Assembly (NCBI GenBank): GCA_030762935.1
Contig: CM060900.1
Location: forward strand, 404,015,632 to 404,079,631
DNA from: Hymenopus coronatus
Lineage: Eukaryota; Arthropoda; Insecta; Mantodea; Hymenopodidae
Direction of reading: 5' to 3'
Length of the DNA: 64,000 bases
Of the stretch, positions 35,224 through 46,343 are shown piece by piece. A program made the position numbers and the translations under genes. Each line of letters begins with the position of its first letter. Position 1 is the first letter of the stretch. A model generated the notes under the pieces. That model was not told the origin of the DNA. It made no database searches and worked only from the letters and a program-made list of their open reading frames with translations.

Positions 35224-35535
35224 TTAGTTTCCCTGGCTACAGCTACCCACACTTATCACCTTTCCCGTTAAACTACTTAGTCTACTTGAGCCTTTATATT
35301 TCAAGTGCACTCTGTCTCTGCCTAAACAACTTATATCAAGACAGGCATCTACATCATAGAATACCACTTTTAGCGAGTCACGCGCCCATCTAAGAGAGTT
35401 CTTTATACGCTTTATATACAGAGGATGAACATCTCTGCGTTTCACTACACAATTTATCATAATACAGACACCTTTGAGCTTCTTCTTTAAAATTCCAATA
35501 ATGTTGTTCATTGTCTTTTTCATAGCTCTGCACAT
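35224..35535 (-). mobile_element. LINE ORF1 fragment with esterase-like (SGNH) C-terminus
   Basis: The 103-codon frame contains IKRIKNSLRWARD, then VVFYDVDACLDISCLGRD and RVHLKYKG. The D-x2-H pattern in GRDRVHLKYKG, after a short helix and a V-x-D/F-Y-D-V strand, matches the C-terminal catalytic block of SGNH/GDSL esterase domains carried by ORF1 of CR1/L2-type LINEs. It lies about 60 bp upstream of ORF2 on the same strand, where ORF1 should be. The N-terminal catalytic serine block is not visible, so only the domain end survives or is readable. Confidence 0.6.
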
Positions 35536-35559
35536 TATTATCCTGGTATTTTTTGTATC

Positions 35560-36491
35560 AAGCTTTATATATTATTTGTAAACGTACGAGGCGTTTGTTA
35601 CTAATCATATTAGGAAATAATTATTTTATTGTGTTATTTTATGAATTAGGATGATGCATATAATGTGAATACCTGAAATGAGCTACTTTTGGAACAGATT
35701 ATACTTCAACGTGTGCATGTTTACGCAGGTGGATTGGTCGCGCCACTTAAATAGTCTTGGCGAGACGGCCATGGTCCCCGGGCCGTAGTTATGACGGCTC
35801 TGTACTACATTATTATGTAAGTTTGGTAAATATAGTTTGGTTCCCTACGTCTAGCACGCAAGCCTATTTGACTTGAATGTTCTAGGACAGTGTGCGAGAG
35901 GGATAGTGTGTGATGGGGCCGATTGGTGAAGTTAGTGGGGGGGGGGGGGGATAACGAAGTAGCAACGCTGAGCACGCAAACGCACCTCATTTTCTCATTC
36001 ACTGAAAACCAAAACTCTTCCTATTTGGGGAAAAATAAATAAATAAATAAAAAAAAAAGAAACATAATCAATACGTGGATTTGCTCCAGAAAACTGATCC
36101 ACGACTCGGATGAAGCTGCGTTTGTGAACTAAGTTAGAAAACATGTGAAGTGCCACATTTTACAACTTGCCAGAACAGAGCTTGGTCTATTGTGGAGTAT
36201 AGCAGGACATAAAATGTGTGTCACACATGCACACGATTATTTAACTATTTTTCATTTAACTCCCTTGAAATCTTTTAAATCTTTTTAAAATCTCTTCGCT
36301 CTATCCACAAGCCACTTGGTTTCAATATTGTCCCCACCCAGTAATGTACTGCGCATCTCTGTTAGGCTCCTATCTTACACCTCTATGGATTGTTCGCTGT
36401 GATTTTTCATTAGTTTGCGGGTGGAATCTTGGGATGTAAAATAGCAGGGGAAGCGCGTATGTAGCGCGTTGGTGATTAACGCATAAATAGG
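35560..36491 (+). promoter_or_regulatory. Presumptive ST7 promoter and 5' UTR region
   Basis: This stretch lies between the 5' end of the LINE relic and the ST7 start codon and carries no transposon motif. It is richer in CpG than its surroundings (for example GGTCGCGCCAC near 35736, GGTCCCCGGGCCG near 35772, GAAGCGCGTATGTAGCGCG near 36450-36470). It contains a run of 14 G at 35937-35950. No TATA box is convincing at a fixed distance, so I cannot place the transcription start. Assignment as promoter rests on position and CpG content only. Confidence 0.5.
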
Positions 36492-36633
36492 ATGGTTTTG
36501 TGGTTTTTGAGAAGACTGAAGTTTTGGATTGTATGGTCGTGGACTTATCTGTGGGCATTTTGGTTTCTGTTAGTGTTGTTTGTTATATACTACCTCCGTG
36601 GGCCACTGAAAATAAGTGAAAATATTGGAATGG
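36492..36633 (+). CDS. ST7: ST7 homologue, first coding exon
   Basis: The ATG at 36492 is preceded in frame by TAA 12 nt upstream, so it is the natural start. The 47 complete codons begin MVLWFLRRLK and run through a transmembrane helix, IVWSWTYLWAFWFLLVLF, to RGPLKISENIGM. This agrees with the N-terminus of ST7 (suppression of tumorigenicity 7), where the block LK-x2-IVWSWTYLW and the PLKI-x-[ED]-N motif are conserved. ST7 is a multi-pass membrane protein with TPR-like repeats whose molecular role is not settled. The exon ends with a single G before GTAATG (donor at 36634), phase 1. That G plus CA of the exon at 51687 makes an Ala codon, and the reading continues into the most conserved part of the family. 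Confidence 0.9.
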
Positions 36634-38469
36634 GTAATGTTCTTGTTTATCTTGGTAATCTTATGTAGTTTGTGTATGTGTTTTTTCAAAGTTTTATGTA
36701 CAATCTTGGTGAGGGTTTTGTTGAATGAAATTATTAATGTTGAAAACTGACACATAGGGGCAATACTAGAATACTGACCATTCACATATAAAAATGACCA
36801 ACTGTTGTCATACTTTATTGTTTATAAACATCTGTGCAACAAATTTATAAATTATCGTAAATTTAGCGGCTTTCACTGACGTGCAACAAATGCTTTTTAT
36901 TCGTTGTTGATATGTATTTATTTAATCACAACTTCGTCTTATCGGAAGGAATTGAAGCATACAGGAGAACTTGTCGGTTTTAAAAGCTTCAAATAATTCT
37001 GATAAACCAAAATTCTGCGTTCAAATCCGTTCGGATTGTGTTCAACTTTCCCCATTCGTGTTCCTACGGTTGTGCATAATTACTCTATCTGCTATTTCTG
37101 TTTAGCAGCAAGTAAATTGCATCTCTTAATGTTTATTCATTGCCACCCAACAATCAGAGATACTTGCATTTTGGAAATACGTTGTTTTTGTAATATATTC
37201 ACACTATACTGCATACCAAACTTTAAAAAAAAACAAAAAAAAACAGCGTGATAGCAATTTGGGTTAGCAGTGAGATCAATGGCTGGAAGCCTGAGAAAAT
37301 CCCAGTGCTGAGGCCACTAGGAGCATTTGAATTCATGATTTAAATTTACCCTGAGGTTCTGTGTAACATTTGTAATGCTGTATCTTGCTGAAAATAGGGA
37401 ACTATGTTCAAATGTATGAATAAAATGTTGAAATGCTGGCAAATTTTGCTCCAAAATATGGGTAAACTTCCAAAAGTGGACCCCATTTTGACATGCAAAT
37501 ACATGTACACACATCCCTGATGATGTCATCCACCTATGTAAAGTGGCCCACATGTGATTTAGAAATACTGCCAGATGAAGGCGCTGCTAGCATGTTAGGC
37601 CCTAAGCTATAAGGCATAGGATCTATGAAGAAGCAGTTTACATCTTGCTGTATCTAGCAGATTCAAATCCCTCATTTGGGATTAGCAACAAAATGACACA
37701 TTGGCTTCACCAGCAAAAAGATTGTTTTTGTTGTATGCCCATCATTTTTGCTATAAAATCAAACTCTGCTTAGGACAGGAAGATGGATTACACAAGATGT
37801 ATTTCAGTTTTACCTGCTGCGTTAAATGCCTCCGTAACATTTTTGTGGTGTTGTATCAAAGCTTTATTGATTTATAACTTGATAATTCTGTCAAACGCTA
37901 TATGAAGTACCAACTTCAGAAGATTGTATTCACTGGGTGCCAGCCGCTACCAATGTAATGTTTAATATTGTTAGAAGACAAGTGTGTGTTTTCTATAATG
38001 AAAATGAAAGTGAAGTATGCATAAGCGTGACTATATTACATGTAAATATTGGCAAATCGTGTACAGAGACACAGAAATGGAAAGCAAACCATGTAGATCA
38101 AACAAAATATAAATACTGTTTAAAGCAAAGCTTACCTAAACTACCAGTATGAAAAGGTGTGATGTACTATAATTATAAATGTAAATTGTGGCAGCAAGCA
38201 TTGTTAGCTAAAATTCTCATCATAAGCATTCATAGCAACATCGATTCATGTACACAGATTAAGAGCTTTTATGGGGCACGTAACATAGTAGCACCTAACT
38301 GTAATAACATCTTTTCAACAAACAAAGTTGGTAAAAATGTAGTCAGCATAAAACAATGTACAAGTAAAATTACATTTCATTTTTTTTGAGCAGCCCATTT
38401 GCATAATTATTAGGGAAGCATCAGCTTCTCCTTTACTTACCCTGTAATTAGTTTAAAATTTTTATTTAC

Positions 38470-38820
38470 TGAAATACACATTTTGAGACTCCATGAATCC
38501 AGAGAGAAAAAATCTTTGTCTCTTAGTGTAGGTAACACCATTACTAAAAATGAAAAGTTAGTTAAATATCAAACTTGGCACATTTTAAGTTCAGCATCTG
38601 TTAGGGATGCAGGATGAAAATGATCAAGACAATCGACCCTCTATCCCAAACTATTCTTTACATGGAGAAATTATTATTTTTGTTTTCTAAAAAAAGGGCT
38701 CAAACAAATTTTGATGAAAATACAATACATTGAACATATTTGCATTGGAAATAAAATGTTTATCTTTAATTTTCTGTGAATAGCCTATGAACTTGTATTT
38801 ATTCTAAATGACTTTTGTAT
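38470..38820 (-). repeat. Unclassified dispersed repeat X, copy 2 (most decayed)
   Basis: The + strand carries, in reverse-complement order to 15345-15870, AAATATCAAACTTGGCACAT, then TCTATCCCAAACTATTCTTT, ACATGGAGAAATTATT, AATTTTGATGAAAATAC and AATTTTCTGTGAATAGCCTA. These blocks correspond one to one with copy 3 at 52385-52790. The left end starts near CACATTTTGAGACTCCATG. Confidence 0.65.
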
Positions 38821-39589
38821 AGGTGCTTTGGAATGGTGAGAGGACAAACTCATACTACACAAAAAATACAACAAAACATAAAAACCCCTCAATTTCTCTT
38901 TTAGTCTTGAGGTAACTGCCAATTCTGCCTCTGCCTCCATGTTGTCAGCATCTCCAGTCTTTTCTTCCTCACCATAATGGTTGCAAATTTAGAATGGCAG
39001 GCCTGTTCACAACACCGGCACCTTTTCTCTCCACTTCCATTCATTTCCTTCCTCTCCTACTCGCTCTCCTCTCTCCACCTCCATTTTTTCTTTTTTTCTT
39101 AAACACTCTCTACTTTTTACAAATTTCTTCCTCCCATCTCCTTAAACCTATAGTCTTCTTTTAGCATCTCGTATAAAGGCTGGTTTAAACGTTCTTCCTC
39201 CAGTTTTCTACTCTATACAATATTCTATGCAATTTTATTTCTAGTGCTCTAGTTGGTAACTGTACCTTAATTAGTATCTGCTTAATATATTTTTCCATAT
39301 TTTACTCACATGATTAATAAAAATTTATAATTGTGTAAACTAAATCTGGATTTCTCAAAATTGTATTTATATAATATCCTAATTTATATCTTTCTACAAG
39401 TTATGACGTCTGTTGTTGTTTTTTATTTTAAAGTTTAAGTGTATTGAAGCACTAAGAAATACATATCTTGTGCTGCCCATTAAAATTTGGCCCAGGCCAC
39501 TTTTTCATTGGGCAGTCCAGTTTAAGTTATACAAAAAAGAACATATTACTGTAACTACCATCACCACTACTAAATGCTCATGAACTATA

Positions 39590-40060
39590 GTTCTTCCCAG
39601 TTAACAGTCCATTTCCATTTATTTTTGACTTTTTGTAAATATTGTCCCAATGTCTTAGAGTTTTTTTCTATAATTTTATTTATATCAGATTTCCTATTCA
39701 TTTTTGACCATATACTTTCTTTTTCTCCATTTCTCAGTTTTCTTATAATCAAAAATGATATGTTGAATGTCTTCCTTTCTCCCACATAATGGACATTCAA
39801 CTTGTGGGTGGCTGTTTTGTTGTCCTTTTAGCCTCTATATTCTTGCTCTTAGCCATGCTATCCCATTCATTTCTTCCTGGCTAGTCGATATGATGTTATC
39901 TGTTGCTTTCGAAAATTCTTCATTCTCTAATTTATTTATCATTTTGCAGTATGTTTTGCTTGGTCCATGTAATATAATGGTTACGATGTTTAGTGGGTTG
40001 TATGTGGTTAAATTTTAATCCTTCAGATATTATGTACTCTTCTTGTATCCATTTCTTCCC
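39590..40060 (-). mobile_element. LINE C-terminal fragment with CCHC-type motif, copy 2
   Basis: One - strand frame reads NGIAWLRARI, then VECPLCGRKEDIQHIIFDY, then TEKWRKKV. It parallels the fragment at 3340-3660 (KGIAWFRLAI, VCPICGVKEDVVHTIFWC, NNWRKNL) in order and spacing, so both are copies of one LINE family. The final Cys of C-x2-C-x8-H-x4-C is Tyr here. Confidence 0.65.
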
Positions 40061-40739
40061 ATTCCTGTTGCCATTTATCTTTTTAACTTTTGTTTGGTGT
40101 CAAATATTCTATTGCATATACCTCCAACTATTTTTTCTACTGCATAGAAATTTTTGTTTCTTTGCCCAAAATGTTGCTCTGTTCATTTTAATCAGATAAT
40201 CTATGAGCCAAATTGCTGTAGTAATTAAAAGTGCCATAGTAGTGTTGAATTACTGCACCAGTTAAACATAGCAGTATTTTCAACCCTAGAATGTCTTTAA
40301 ATGTGAAATAAGGATGAAAGGGAATTTTATCAATATTTTGTCTTTTCTTAAGTAATCCTTAAATCATCACAGCATCCAACAGTCCATACACTGTCCCAAT
40401 AGGCTATTACACAAAGATAACATTGAAATATAGAATAATATTTTTCAGCGATAGATTGAATTTTTAAAGGATAATTTTTCATAATTTTTTAATAATCTTT
40501 TTTATGGTTTTTGCCTAATTTAATATGCATGTTTTCTAAACTTTTAATATCTTGTGCAACAAAATTCCTGAGTATATGGGCTCTCTATTCTTTTTATACT
40601 CGGATTATTTAATCAGTAAGAGGCAGTACTATGAGGTCATCAAGCATACTTATAAAACAGGATTCCCATTAAGTTATACATAGCTTTTGTACAATTGCAG
40701 CACTGAACATTTCTGCAGTGTATGATGATACCCGAGTGT

Positions 40740-41885
40740 CCTCTCTTGAGGCCTTGCACCTAGACTTTGGAGCACTTTGTGCCTCATTAGCTGGGGTTCA
40801 CTCGAGACCAATGGTCCCAATAAATTGAGCCACATCCCTTATGTGTGTGAAGAGTAAGTGCCTCACATTCACATAGGATGTGCTGGGAGATCTCAAAGCC
40901 CAACCTGCATTTTCTGCATAATAGATCCTCAGTAAGCCCTGTTATGCATAAGTGTCCCTTCAGAATGTGGAGTCCAGTGAGATAGCCAACACCTCTCAGG
41001 GCCTATTTCTGGTATGAAATAAAAGTCATGGGCTTGTCTGGCATAGCTTGTTTTTTTTCCCCCAATTCTGTAGATGAGCCGTTGCTGTTAACTGGGTTAT
41101 TACATGCTGGACAGTTGCGGTAGCCATACCATAAAAGGACTCAGGTCCTACAAATGGAAAACACATTCTCCACTTAGCCAGCCTGTCCACTATCTCATTA
41201 CCTTTGATGCCTGCATGCCCCAGAATGCAGACAAGGTTAACCTGTCTGCAGGCACAAATTCAGTCCAAATTCCTTTGGCACTCTCACACCAATCTGGATG
41301 TCATTTTAACCAGTGTAAAGGCTGAATATCTTAACAGATAGGGATGTCTGCTTGTCTGCCTGGCATATTTAAAATGTGTGTGACACAAGCAAGGATGGTA
41401 CATATCTCAGCCTAGAACACAGTTGAAAACTTCCAAGGGGAATGGCAAGTATAATCCTGGGGTTCCTGCCCTGCCTTCAAGGGAAACCCACTCTGTGGGT
41501 CCCACTCCTTCCTGGTTGGAATCACCACCATATATGCTGGGCTTAAATGAAATCTGCCCCGATCAATTCTCCTGCTATCAGGAAACAGGACAACTCTCCT
41601 GAAATATACCCAAAATCAGTGTATGCTTTATGAGGTAGTTTAAAACTCTACCCTCCAATTGTTCAGTGACACTCATCCTTGCGAGTTGCACAAACAGATG
41701 CAAGGGAGAAAGGTCCACCAAGACCTCTAGGGCAGACCATGGATTACCCTGATTATCAGTAGTCTTTGCAGTGAATCAAGGCTAGTGGCCAGATCACCCC
41801 ATAACTTATTGATGGTCTAAAGACTGACCATCTCAGACCAATCACTTTCCTACATGTCCACATTGCATGTTGGGCCTTCTTCGCT
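40740..41885 (-). mobile_element. I-like LINE ORF2, 3' part: RT thumb, RNase H, CCHC end
   Basis: Down the - strand from the mariner insertion: MWTCRKVIGLRWSVFRPS then ISYGVIWPLAL (RT thumb, 41860-41770); ALEVLVDLSPLHLFVQLA-like text near 41730-41670; an RNase H region near 41600-41150 whose best block is CILGHAGIKGNEIVDRLAKW (41240-41180), the C-terminal RNase H motif of I-type LINEs. Finally GVGYLTGLHILKGHL and LCRKCRLGFEISQHILCECE near 41000-40880 form the terminal C-x2-C finger. Frames are broken several times. This is the downstream part of the element whose upstream part begins beyond the mariner at 43113. Confidence 0.82.
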
Positions 41886-41888
41886 TTA

Positions 41889-43113
41889 CACGAGGGTCAC
41901 TCAGAATGTTTTGGGATTGAACAAGGTAAAATCTTAAACATTAAGATCTGACCATGGTATCTTTCACAATATTCTCCATTGCATTTCATACAATTTCCTT
42001 TCAAACCACTTTTCAAGTGCTAAACTTCATTCTCTTTTGGAGAGAGTGCAAGTACATTTTTCATAAGTAACTACGGCAGTTTCAGTTGAGTCGAATTGTT
42101 GACCTCAAATTTCTTCTTTTATTTTGGGGAATAGAAGAAAGTCACATGGTGCCAGTTCTGGATGGAGGGAGGATGGGACAAATATTTGATTCCTGACTGC
42201 TGCAGAAATTGAGTTGTTTCTCGTGCAATATGGGCAGAGGCATTTTCCTGGTGCAAAAAAATTCCATGCAAATGAGTCTTGGGATGCTTTGTTCTCAGAT
42301 CATGGAAAACTTGTACCAATAATATTATGATAGACTATCTGGTGATGTCTTTTGTCCCTCAAGTGGAATTGTGACAATATGGCGACTAGCTGAGAAGAAA
42401 GAACCAATCATTTTCTTGCCAACACTTCTTGCTTACCTAAATTTTGTTTGTGGATCCTCTCCTGGGATGGTCCTGGCTGATAACTGTTACTTTGTTTTAT
42501 GGATCATATTTGTATATCCAGCTTTTGTCACCTGTTATATTAAATGTGTTTTGGATCTTCATCAAATTTCTCTATCATTTCCCAACACCATTGTACACAA
42601 GGCTGTTTCTGCTCATTTGTGCGGTGGTGAGGGATCCAATGATTGCTGAGCTTGCTAACATGAAGATTTTCTTTAAGGATTGCCCTCATGCTGCTGATCC
42701 AATATTCAGGCTTTACAAATCTGATAATACATGCAACAATAATTTTCCATAACATGCACTCTGCTTTCATCACATTTTCATTGTTGTTGCTGAAGCTGGC
42801 TATCCTGCACAGTCTTCATCTTTGAGGCAATTTTTTTTTTCTATTCTAAAATCTGCAAAATAAATTGTGAGTTGTGAAGAGCAAAACTTCCCAAATGCAC
42901 AATGCAGTCTTTCAAGGCATTATCTCTCCCCTAAACCACTTTTAAAGTTGTAGGAAGTCATAACACAAAAATGCTCTTGCTTGAGATCCATCCTAACATG
43001 TGGCGTAGCAACTCCTGTACACACATACACAACAGGAGTGACACTGCACATTGTTGAAACATGCCCATGCTCGTACATGTTATAGTTTTCTCCAAAACAT
43101 GATGTCCCTCAAA
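41889..43113 (-). mobile_element. Near full-length dead mariner, inserted in the I-like LINE
   Basis: Terminal inverted repeats flank it: CACGAGGGTCACTCAGAATG on the left from 41889 and, inverted, CCAAAACATGATGTCCCTC on the right to about 43113; TA precedes the left end. The - strand frames give AILKENLHVSKLSNHWIPHH near 42680-42620, ITGDKSWIYKYDP near 42540-42500 (first catalytic Asp retained in GDKSW), FLHQENASAHIARETTQFL near 42260-42210 (second catalytic Asp of HHDN changed to Glu), and GIKYLSHPP near 42200. The third Asp block is scrambled. The span of about 1.22 kb is normal for mariner. The LINE coding sequence resumes directly on both sides at a coarse level. Confidence 0.87.
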
Positions 43114-43412
43114 TATAACTGTTCCCCCTACCACTGGATAATAACCATTAGCAAACAAAACATGACCCTCTACTAGGGGCGAGAGACAACTTAATACAAT
43201 CCCTGGAGACACTGCTTGGAAGTCAAAAATCATGTCTCAGTTAAGGGACCAGTAAGTGGAAGAGTTGGCAACAGTGAGGGTTGGTTTCTAACCTTAAACT
43301 TTAAGGTCAGACTTTGGAAGAAGAGTGGGGCAGGGCCATCATGTTCTGAAAAATGCTGCACTATCTGAGCTAGGAAGAGGTTCGTTGGCTTATTGCGACT
43401 CCTTGTTGCCAA
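43114..43412 (-). other. Unassigned segment between mariner and LINE RT
   Basis: The - strand frames of 60-91 codons (for example PTNLFLAQIVQHFSEHDG) do not fit the LINE thumb or the mariner. It may be a small further insertion or badly decayed LINE. Confidence 0.4.
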
Positions 43413-44900
43413 TTCTCAAACTTTCGGAGTGACTCTTGTATTCCACATGCTTTTACCAGCTCAGCATCTAGGATTACCCTTAGGTACTTAACTGAGCCAG
43501 ATAGCTTTATCTTTTTCCCGAAGTGAAAGGGGCTCCCCCAATCCAGGTGGAGCTCTTCTCACTTCTCTGTCTTGTCTGGGTTAACTGACAAGTCCACTTC
43601 CCCGCATCACTCCTCTAGTCTTTAAGTAGCTCTGAATGAGTTCTGAAACAGTACTCAGAAATTTCCCATATGCAAGTAGGCATGTGTTATCTGCTTAGTC
43701 CTGTGCATGAATCCCACATCTGTTGACCATCCACCACCAGGCACCACAGGGTTGGTGACACACCCCTCCTTGGGATTGCCATGGGGCACTGATACCCAGA
43801 GGGCATTGTTCCTCAAGCTGGCTATAACCTGCTGCCCTTCCAAGGAGGTCATTATCCAATCCTGAACTACCAGACTGATACCTCTATTGTTCACACATTC
43901 TATTATGGTCCCTAAACCCATATGACTAAAGACACCTTCATTGTTTAAAATGGCCATGCCATGGCCGAGTGGTTAGACCACTTGCCTCTCACCTAGATGG
44001 CCCAGGTTCGATCCCAGACTGCATGTGAGATTTGTGGTGGACAAAGCAGCGCAGGGGCAGGTTTTCTCCGGTTTCTCCCACCATCCATTCCACCGGTGCT
44101 CCATCTTCATTCATGTATCACCAGTGTCATCGCCTGCGGTGCCACAAGTAGTAAAAGCGGGCACTAAACTCTACCAAAAAAATTGTTCAAAAAGACTGCC
44201 GTGGCCAGTTCTCCACAGTTCAGTGCCCCCACAAGCTGGTGAAGTGAAAATTTCATGGATCTCCTCAGCCAATAGGCATACCATTGAGGATGAATGGGTT
44301 CTTCTATTAAAGCCCCATCTCAGATTTCTGTCAACCCCTTTCCTAAGCCTTCAACATGAAAGATATATGGCTGATAGGTCAAAAACCCGTAGTCCTGCAG
44401 TGTAGCTGCATGAAAGGCTTAGGTATAAAATGACCTTGGCCTGTGTCTAGAGGTGAAAAACACACCTCGTAGTGAGACAGACGCTGAAGATTCTGACCAG
44501 GTATGGAGCAAAGATCTCCCAGCCCTCTTGAAGTAGGGCCAGGAAGACTCCATCCATCCCCACAATTTTATAGGGCTGAAAACCATAAACAGGCCATTTG
44601 ATTCTCTTATATGCCATAGTCTCAGGTTATACCCAACCCTTCCACGATGGTCTGTTTGCTTTCCACAAGGTCACCTCATAATCCACTGCACCAGCCCCCA
44701 AAAAGTGGACTTCCAGCAACAGGCGCAAGGTCTTTCCCTCTGATTGCGCTCAAGCATCAGAGAGATCCTCCAGCGAGGCCGGTTTTGACCCACCTCCAGA
44801 GTCAAATTTTTTAATCCAAGAAGTGCTAGATGTCTTTAGATATTGCTATAGAAGTGCCTCCAAGAAGCCTTGGAGGCCCTCCTGATCTCGTTTTTATAAT
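43400..44900 (-). mobile_element. I-like LINE ORF2, reverse transcriptase core
   Basis: Down the - strand: EAQKNYKNE linker blocks near 44930-44890; then PYKIVGMDGVF, ALLQEGWEIFAPYLVRIFSV near 44590-44500; ALIEEPIHPQW-type block near 44300; the SINE at 43951-44181; then VFSHMGLGTIIECVNNRGIS near 43930-43870, DWIMTSLEGQQVIASLRN, and PHGNPKEGCVTNPVVPGGGW near 43790-43740 (normally GCPQGGVLSPLLWN). ADNTCLLAYGKF near 43710-43680 shows the YADD box changed to stop-ADN. CGEVDLSVNPDKTE and SVKYLRVILDAELV lie near 43610-43470. The order and spacing are those of I-type LINEs. Dead by multiple lesions. Confidence 0.85.
43951..44181 (+). repeat. tRNA-derived SINE family A, with TSD, inside the LINE RT
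   Basis: A box TGGCCGAGTGG and B box GGTTCGATCCC are intact. The body matches the copy at 29666-29908 and the tail is CTCTACCAAAAAA. Target duplications ATTGTTTAAAA (43940-43950) and ATTGTTCAAAA (44182-44192) flank it, differing at one base. It splits the LINE RT between the AVFLN and NNEGVFSHMG blocks. CpG sites are partly lost, so it is older than the 29.7-kb copy. Confidence 0.9.
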
Positions 44901-44992
44901 TTTTCTGAGCATTTCGTTTTTATAATTTTTCTGAGCCTCCCTGTAGGCATCCCAGTTTCCTGGCACTTGTAGGCATCCCAGTTTCCTGGCAC
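44889..44992. repeat. Two adjacent 26-bp tandem duplications
   Basis: CGTTTTTATAATTTTTCTGA occurs at 44889 and again at 44915; GTAGGCATCCCAGTTTCCTG occurs at 44943 and again at 44969. Both duplications have a 26-bp period and lie side by side in the LINE linker region. Removing one unit of each restores a clean linker frame, so they arose after insertion. Confidence 0.9.
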
Positions 44993-45149
44993 ATATCTTA
45001 TTCTAGATGGGCCTTGATTTAGAATTCCATTTCAGCCTGTCTTTTGCTCATACCGCTTGAATGAGTAAACAGCTCCTTTTATAGAAAGAAACCAGGATGT
45101 CCATGAGAAAACCCAATGATTTTCCAGATTTGCCTCATTCCTCTGCTCA

Positions 45150-46090
45150 ATTTAGGGTCCATTCCTAAACCCACATTCCAGGTTCCATTGGACAGGGTCC
45201 CAATTGGCTTCCCTGGGGTTCCTGTAAAGGCAGGCCTTCACATTACTCTCCAATTTGAAGCAGGTCTGTCTATGATTGGATAGGGAAGATAAACTATCCT
45301 GCCAATCTGTCATATCCTCTAGGATCTTTAAAGATCCCAGGGTCAAATCAAGACTTTCTTCCCTCTGATAATTCACAAAGATCAGATAGTTACCTTGGTT
45401 CATGATCTATAGATCGGTTGAGTTCAAGCATTTGAGCAAAGGTTCTATCCTTCCATTGATGTCTGTGCAACTTCAAATGCTGTGATAAGTGTTGGCATCA
45501 CAGCCAATTAATAGGCTGAGATTTTTCTTCTTACAATATTCCACAAGATCCTTAAACTCCTGAGGGGCAGGGGGATCCTCAGAATGAAATAGAAAATCAG
45601 AGGAGCAGACCACCATCTGTCGGAGACATCCACCCACCTCATACCTTACCATGACCACCACCACCACCACCACCACCACCACCACCACCACCACCACCAC
45701 CACCACCACCACCACCACCACCACCACCACCACCCTCTCAATTGAAAGCCTGGGAGGGCCTAGACATTTCAATGTCTAATCAAGACACACATTCTGGGTT
45801 TTTTTCTCTGAGCAAACAATAAAACTGGAAAAATCCATTTAGTCCCATAATATGGCCCTGTTAAAGCTAGGGTTCCTGTATTATGGCAACATCTGTCTCC
45901 TGCCTCAGTATGCTACTGCAAAGCTCTCTTGTATTGTGCTGTAGTTTAGGCTGAAATATTGAAATCATTCAGGTCTTCCTTCCAATCCCATAAATCTTAT
46001 CTAGGGGATCTGTTCCTCTCCAGAACCCATGGCCTACTGTAGATGATATGTGATATCCTTTAGTGTCAAGAGTTCCCCAATGATGGCCAA
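45150..46090 (-). mobile_element. I-like LINE ORF2, endonuclease domain
   Basis: Down the - strand: TDVAIIQEP near 45900-45870 with GHIMGLNGFFQFYC and NPECV; after the GTG/CCA microsatellite, VGGCLRQMVVCSSDFLFHSE and EFKDLVEYCKKKNLSLLIGC then DANTYHS near 45650-45480 (catalytic GDFNAHH-type block as GCDANTYHS); then NYLIFVNYQREESLDLTLGS near 45400-45340, DSLSSLSNHRQTCFKLES (SDH block as SNH), and RNPREANWDP. Later copies of this type end with a Tyr-rich linker into RT, as seen here. A poly-Val stretch in the frame comes from the microsatellite. Confidence 0.85.
45652..45735. repeat. (CCA)n microsatellite inside the LINE endonuclease
   Basis: About 28 CCA/CAC units lie between the NPECV and VGGCLRQ parts of the endonuclease and read as poly-Val on the - strand. 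Confidence 0.95.
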
Positions 46091-46110
46091 ATGAATAACC
46101 ATCACTGAGT

Positions 46111-46343
46111 TCAGGCCACGCCGAGGCTGAGTGGTTAGGTAACTTGCCTCTCACCTAGATGGCCTGGGTTCGGTCCCAGGTGACCGCATGTGAGATTTGT
46201 GGTGGACAAAGTGGCACAGGGGTAGGTTTTCTCCAGGTTCTCCAGTTTCCCCCGCCGGTGCTACATCTTCATTCATGTATCACCAGTGTCATTGCCTGCG
46301 GTGCCACAAGTAATAAAAGTGGGTGCTAAACACTACCAAAAAA
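46111..46343 (+). repeat. tRNA-derived SINE family A, with perfect 10-bp TSD
   Basis: Head GAGGCTGAGTGGTTAGG has a decayed A box; B-box region reads GGTTCGGTCCC. The body and CACTACCAAAAAAA tail match the other copies. The target duplication ATCACTGAGT is identical at 46101-46110 and 46344-46353. Confidence 0.9.

Noticed and set aside
37937..38389. Two consecutive + strand open frames in ST7 intron 1 as a missing exon
   Set aside because: They resemble no part of ST7 or any other family and have no splice signals; ST7 exons 1 and 2 already join in phase without them.
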